NCBI GenBank assembly: GCA_021774995.1
Contig: JAJFIM010000242.1
Coordinates: forward strand, 1 to 6,064
Source: Alphaproteobacteria bacterium
GTDB lineage: Bacteria; Pseudomonadota; Alphaproteobacteria; SMXP01
Reading direction: 5' to 3'
Length of the DNA stretch: 6,064 nucleotides
In this document: in pieces, positions 4,642-6,064 of the stretch
How positions within the stretch are numbered: the stretch's first letter is position 1
How the letters are laid out: each line of letters begins with the position of its first letter
Program-made: the position numbers and the translations under genes
The notes under the pieces: generated by a model
Told to the model about the DNA's origin: nothing
What the model saw: the letters and a program-made list of their open reading frames with translations, nothing else
The model's database searches: none

Positions 4642-6064
4642 ATATCGGACCTCTTGCTTTCGCGTCGCCATGGATTTTGACGGCGCTTCTTGGCTTGCCC
4701 ATTCTCTGGTGGTTGCTGCGCGTCTTGCCGCCCGCGCCAAAACGGCGGCGTTTTCCCGCCATCCGGTTTCTGCTTGGCCTCAACGCAGATCAGGAAACAC
4801 CGGCGCACACGCCTCTCTGGCTGCTTATATTGCGTCTTTGCCTTGCGGCGGTGGCCATATTGGCGCTGGCGGACCCAATCTGGAACCCCGTCGCGCCGAA
4901 TGCGCACCGGGCGCAGATCGTGGCGGTGGATGATGGGTGGACGTCTGCGGCGCGGTGGTCTGCGCGCCAAAACGCCCTCAGCGCACTGATTGACGAAGCG
5001 GAGCGCCAGGGTAATGAGATTCTCATCCTGACAACCGCCCAAAGGGCGCCTGGCGATGCGTTGCAGGCCAATCCGGGTTTTATGGCGCCCGCCGATGCGC
5101 GCGGCGTCGCCCACACTCTGGAGCCGAAAGCCTGGCTGCCTGACCGGCGCGCGGTCTTAGAGCGGCTGGTCAGCGTCAGTCAAAATCTGTCCGAGCGGGA
5201 TTTAAGCGCCGACGTGACCTGGATCAGTGACGGGCTTGATTATGGCGCCGCGATGGACTTTGCCAAAGCTCTGACAAAACTGGGTCCGGTCACTTTACTG
5301 AGAGAAGGGTCGGAGACAATCACTTTAGGCGTCAAATCTCCGCAGGCCACGGCGGATGGGTTTTCAGTCCCTCTCATACGCACGCCGATCGGCGCCGCGT
5401 CCCAAGGCCGCGTGCGCATCATAGGTCAAAACACCCGCGTTCTGGGTTATGGCTCTTTCTCTTTCGATGTCGGCCAAGCGGAAACCAGCGCCGAAATCTC
5501 CCTGCCGCTTGAACTGCGCAATGAAGCGCGGCGCGTTGAGATTGAAAACCACGCCTCGGCGGGCGCCGTGTTTTTGCTCGACGAGCGTTGGCATCGCCGA
5601 CTTGTGGGCCTTGTATCATCAGGCAGCGGGCAGGACGACCGGCCTCTCTTGTCCGATCTCTATTACCTGGATCGCGCGCTAAACCCTTACACAGAAATCA
5701 GGACAGGATCGATCCAGGAACTCCTCAAGCAGAATATTTCCGTCCTTGTACTGACCGATATAGGTCAGATCGTCGGCGCCGAAAAAGACGCGGTGCGTCT
5801 CTGGGTCGAGAAAGGGGGAACGCTGCTGCGCTTTGCCGGACCGCGCATGGCGGCGCGCAATGATGATTTGATCCCGGTGATGTTGCGTCAAGGCGGGCGC
5901 GCTCTGGGCGGCGCTCTGTCCTGGGCCGAACCGCAAAAATTAAGCCCGTTTGACAAAAGCAGTCTTTTCCACGGCCTTGCCATACCAAGCGATATCACCG
6001 TCAGCCGCCAGATTCTGGCCCAGCCCACCGGCGATCTGCCGCAACGCACATGGGCGCGCCTTAC
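4635..6064 (+). CDS. BatA-type membrane protein, probable DUF4159 family, 3' end outside window
   Basis: The frame is open from ATG 4635 to the right edge (476 residues). The N-terminus matches the double-transmembrane BatA/aerotolerance-regulator-type domain: helix 1 about residues 10-30, a basic loop PKRRRFPAIRFLLGL (35-49), and helix 2 about 60-80 ending ALADPIW. A VWA-like segment follows, starting AQIVAVDDGWTS (93-104), with LIDEAERQGNEILILTT (118-134) and WISDGLDYG (196-204). Its DDGWT does not fit the DxSxS metal motif. Residues about 341-405 (YYLDRALNP, SVLVLTDIG, VEKGGTLLRFAGPR) resemble a class-I glutamine-amidotransferase-like or ThuA-like fold. Proteins with this front end beside MoxR and DUF58 in alphaproteobacteria usually run to roughly 900 residues and end in DUF4159; that part lies beyond the window, so the name rests on context. 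Most of the protein after helix 2 is probably periplasmic or cytoplasmic depending on helix orientation, which I cannot settle. Confidence 0.88.
   Translation, partial: MLNIGPLAFASPWILTALLGLPILWWLLRVLPPAPKRRRFPAIRFLLGLNADQETPAHTPLWLLILRLCLAAVAILALADPIWNPVAPNAHRAQIVAVDDGWTSAARWSARQNALSALIDEAERQGNEILILTTAQRAPGDALQANPGFMAPADARGVAHTLEPKAWLPDRRAVLERLVSVSQNLSERDLSADVTWISDGLDYGAAMDFAKALTKLGPVTLLREGSETITLGVKSPQATADGFSVPLIRTPIGAASQGRVRIIGQNTRVLGYGSFSFDVGQAETSAEISLPLELRNEARRVEIENHASAGAVFLLDERWHRRLVGLVSSGSGQDDRPLLSDLYYLDRALNPYTEIRTGSIQELLKQNISVLVLTDIGQIVGAEKDAVRLWVEKGGTLLRFAGPRMAARNDDLIPVMLRQGGRALGGALSWAEPQKLSPFDKSSLFHGLAIPSDITVSRQILAQPTGDLPQRTWARL

Noticed and set aside
4566..5116. Overlapping minus-strand frames of 108 and 182 residues
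   Set aside because: They are Arg-rich shadows of the membrane-protein gene, whose + strand frame is continuous and has clear membrane helices.

Overview
This window looks like chromosomal DNA of an alphaproteobacterium. The evidence is gene content and order: DUF1285, a CoA-type Nudix hydrolase and DUF6111 run leftward, diverging from MoxR ATPase, DUF58 and a BatA-type/DUF4159-family membrane protein running rightward. From memory this neighbourhood is typical of alphaproteobacteria. The genus cannot be named from the sequence. The syntenic genes are GC-rich, while the leftmost gene is clearly lower (about 50% GC over its first 420 bases by hand count).

Layout. (1) 3-974, + strand: the 3' part of a glycoside-hydrolase-like gene (TIM-barrel end plus C-terminal beta domain), cut by the left window edge. 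A hairpin with a T-run at its stop codon looks like an intrinsic terminator. (2) 2537-987, - strand: a compact operon of DUF1285, Nudix/CoA pyrophosphatase and DUF6111. The last two overlap by 4 bases (ATGA). (3) 2538-2675: a short divergent control region with a 9-bp tandem repeat, a 9-bp direct repeat, an AT-rich palindrome and a candidate sigma70-type promoter for the rightward operon. (4) 2676-6064, + strand: MoxR AAA+ ATPase, DUF58 (VWA-type) protein, then a two-TM membrane protein that runs off the right edge. Spacing is 13 bp, then a 7-bp overlap.

How the genes may work together. MoxR ATPases are generally thought to act as chaperones with VWA-domain partners. Here the partners would be the soluble DUF58 protein, with an intact DxSxS metal site, and the membrane protein, whose VWA-like segment lacks that motif. 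The leftward operon holds an enzyme that probably cleaves CoA, next to two conserved proteins of unknown function. No mobile element, tRNA, rRNA or CRISPR array was seen, and no gene-free stretch exceeds 300 bases. The window is mostly a conserved but poorly understood locus. The least ordinary parts are the glycosidase-like gene next to it, the repeat-rich divergent promoter region and a possible leaderless start for moxR.
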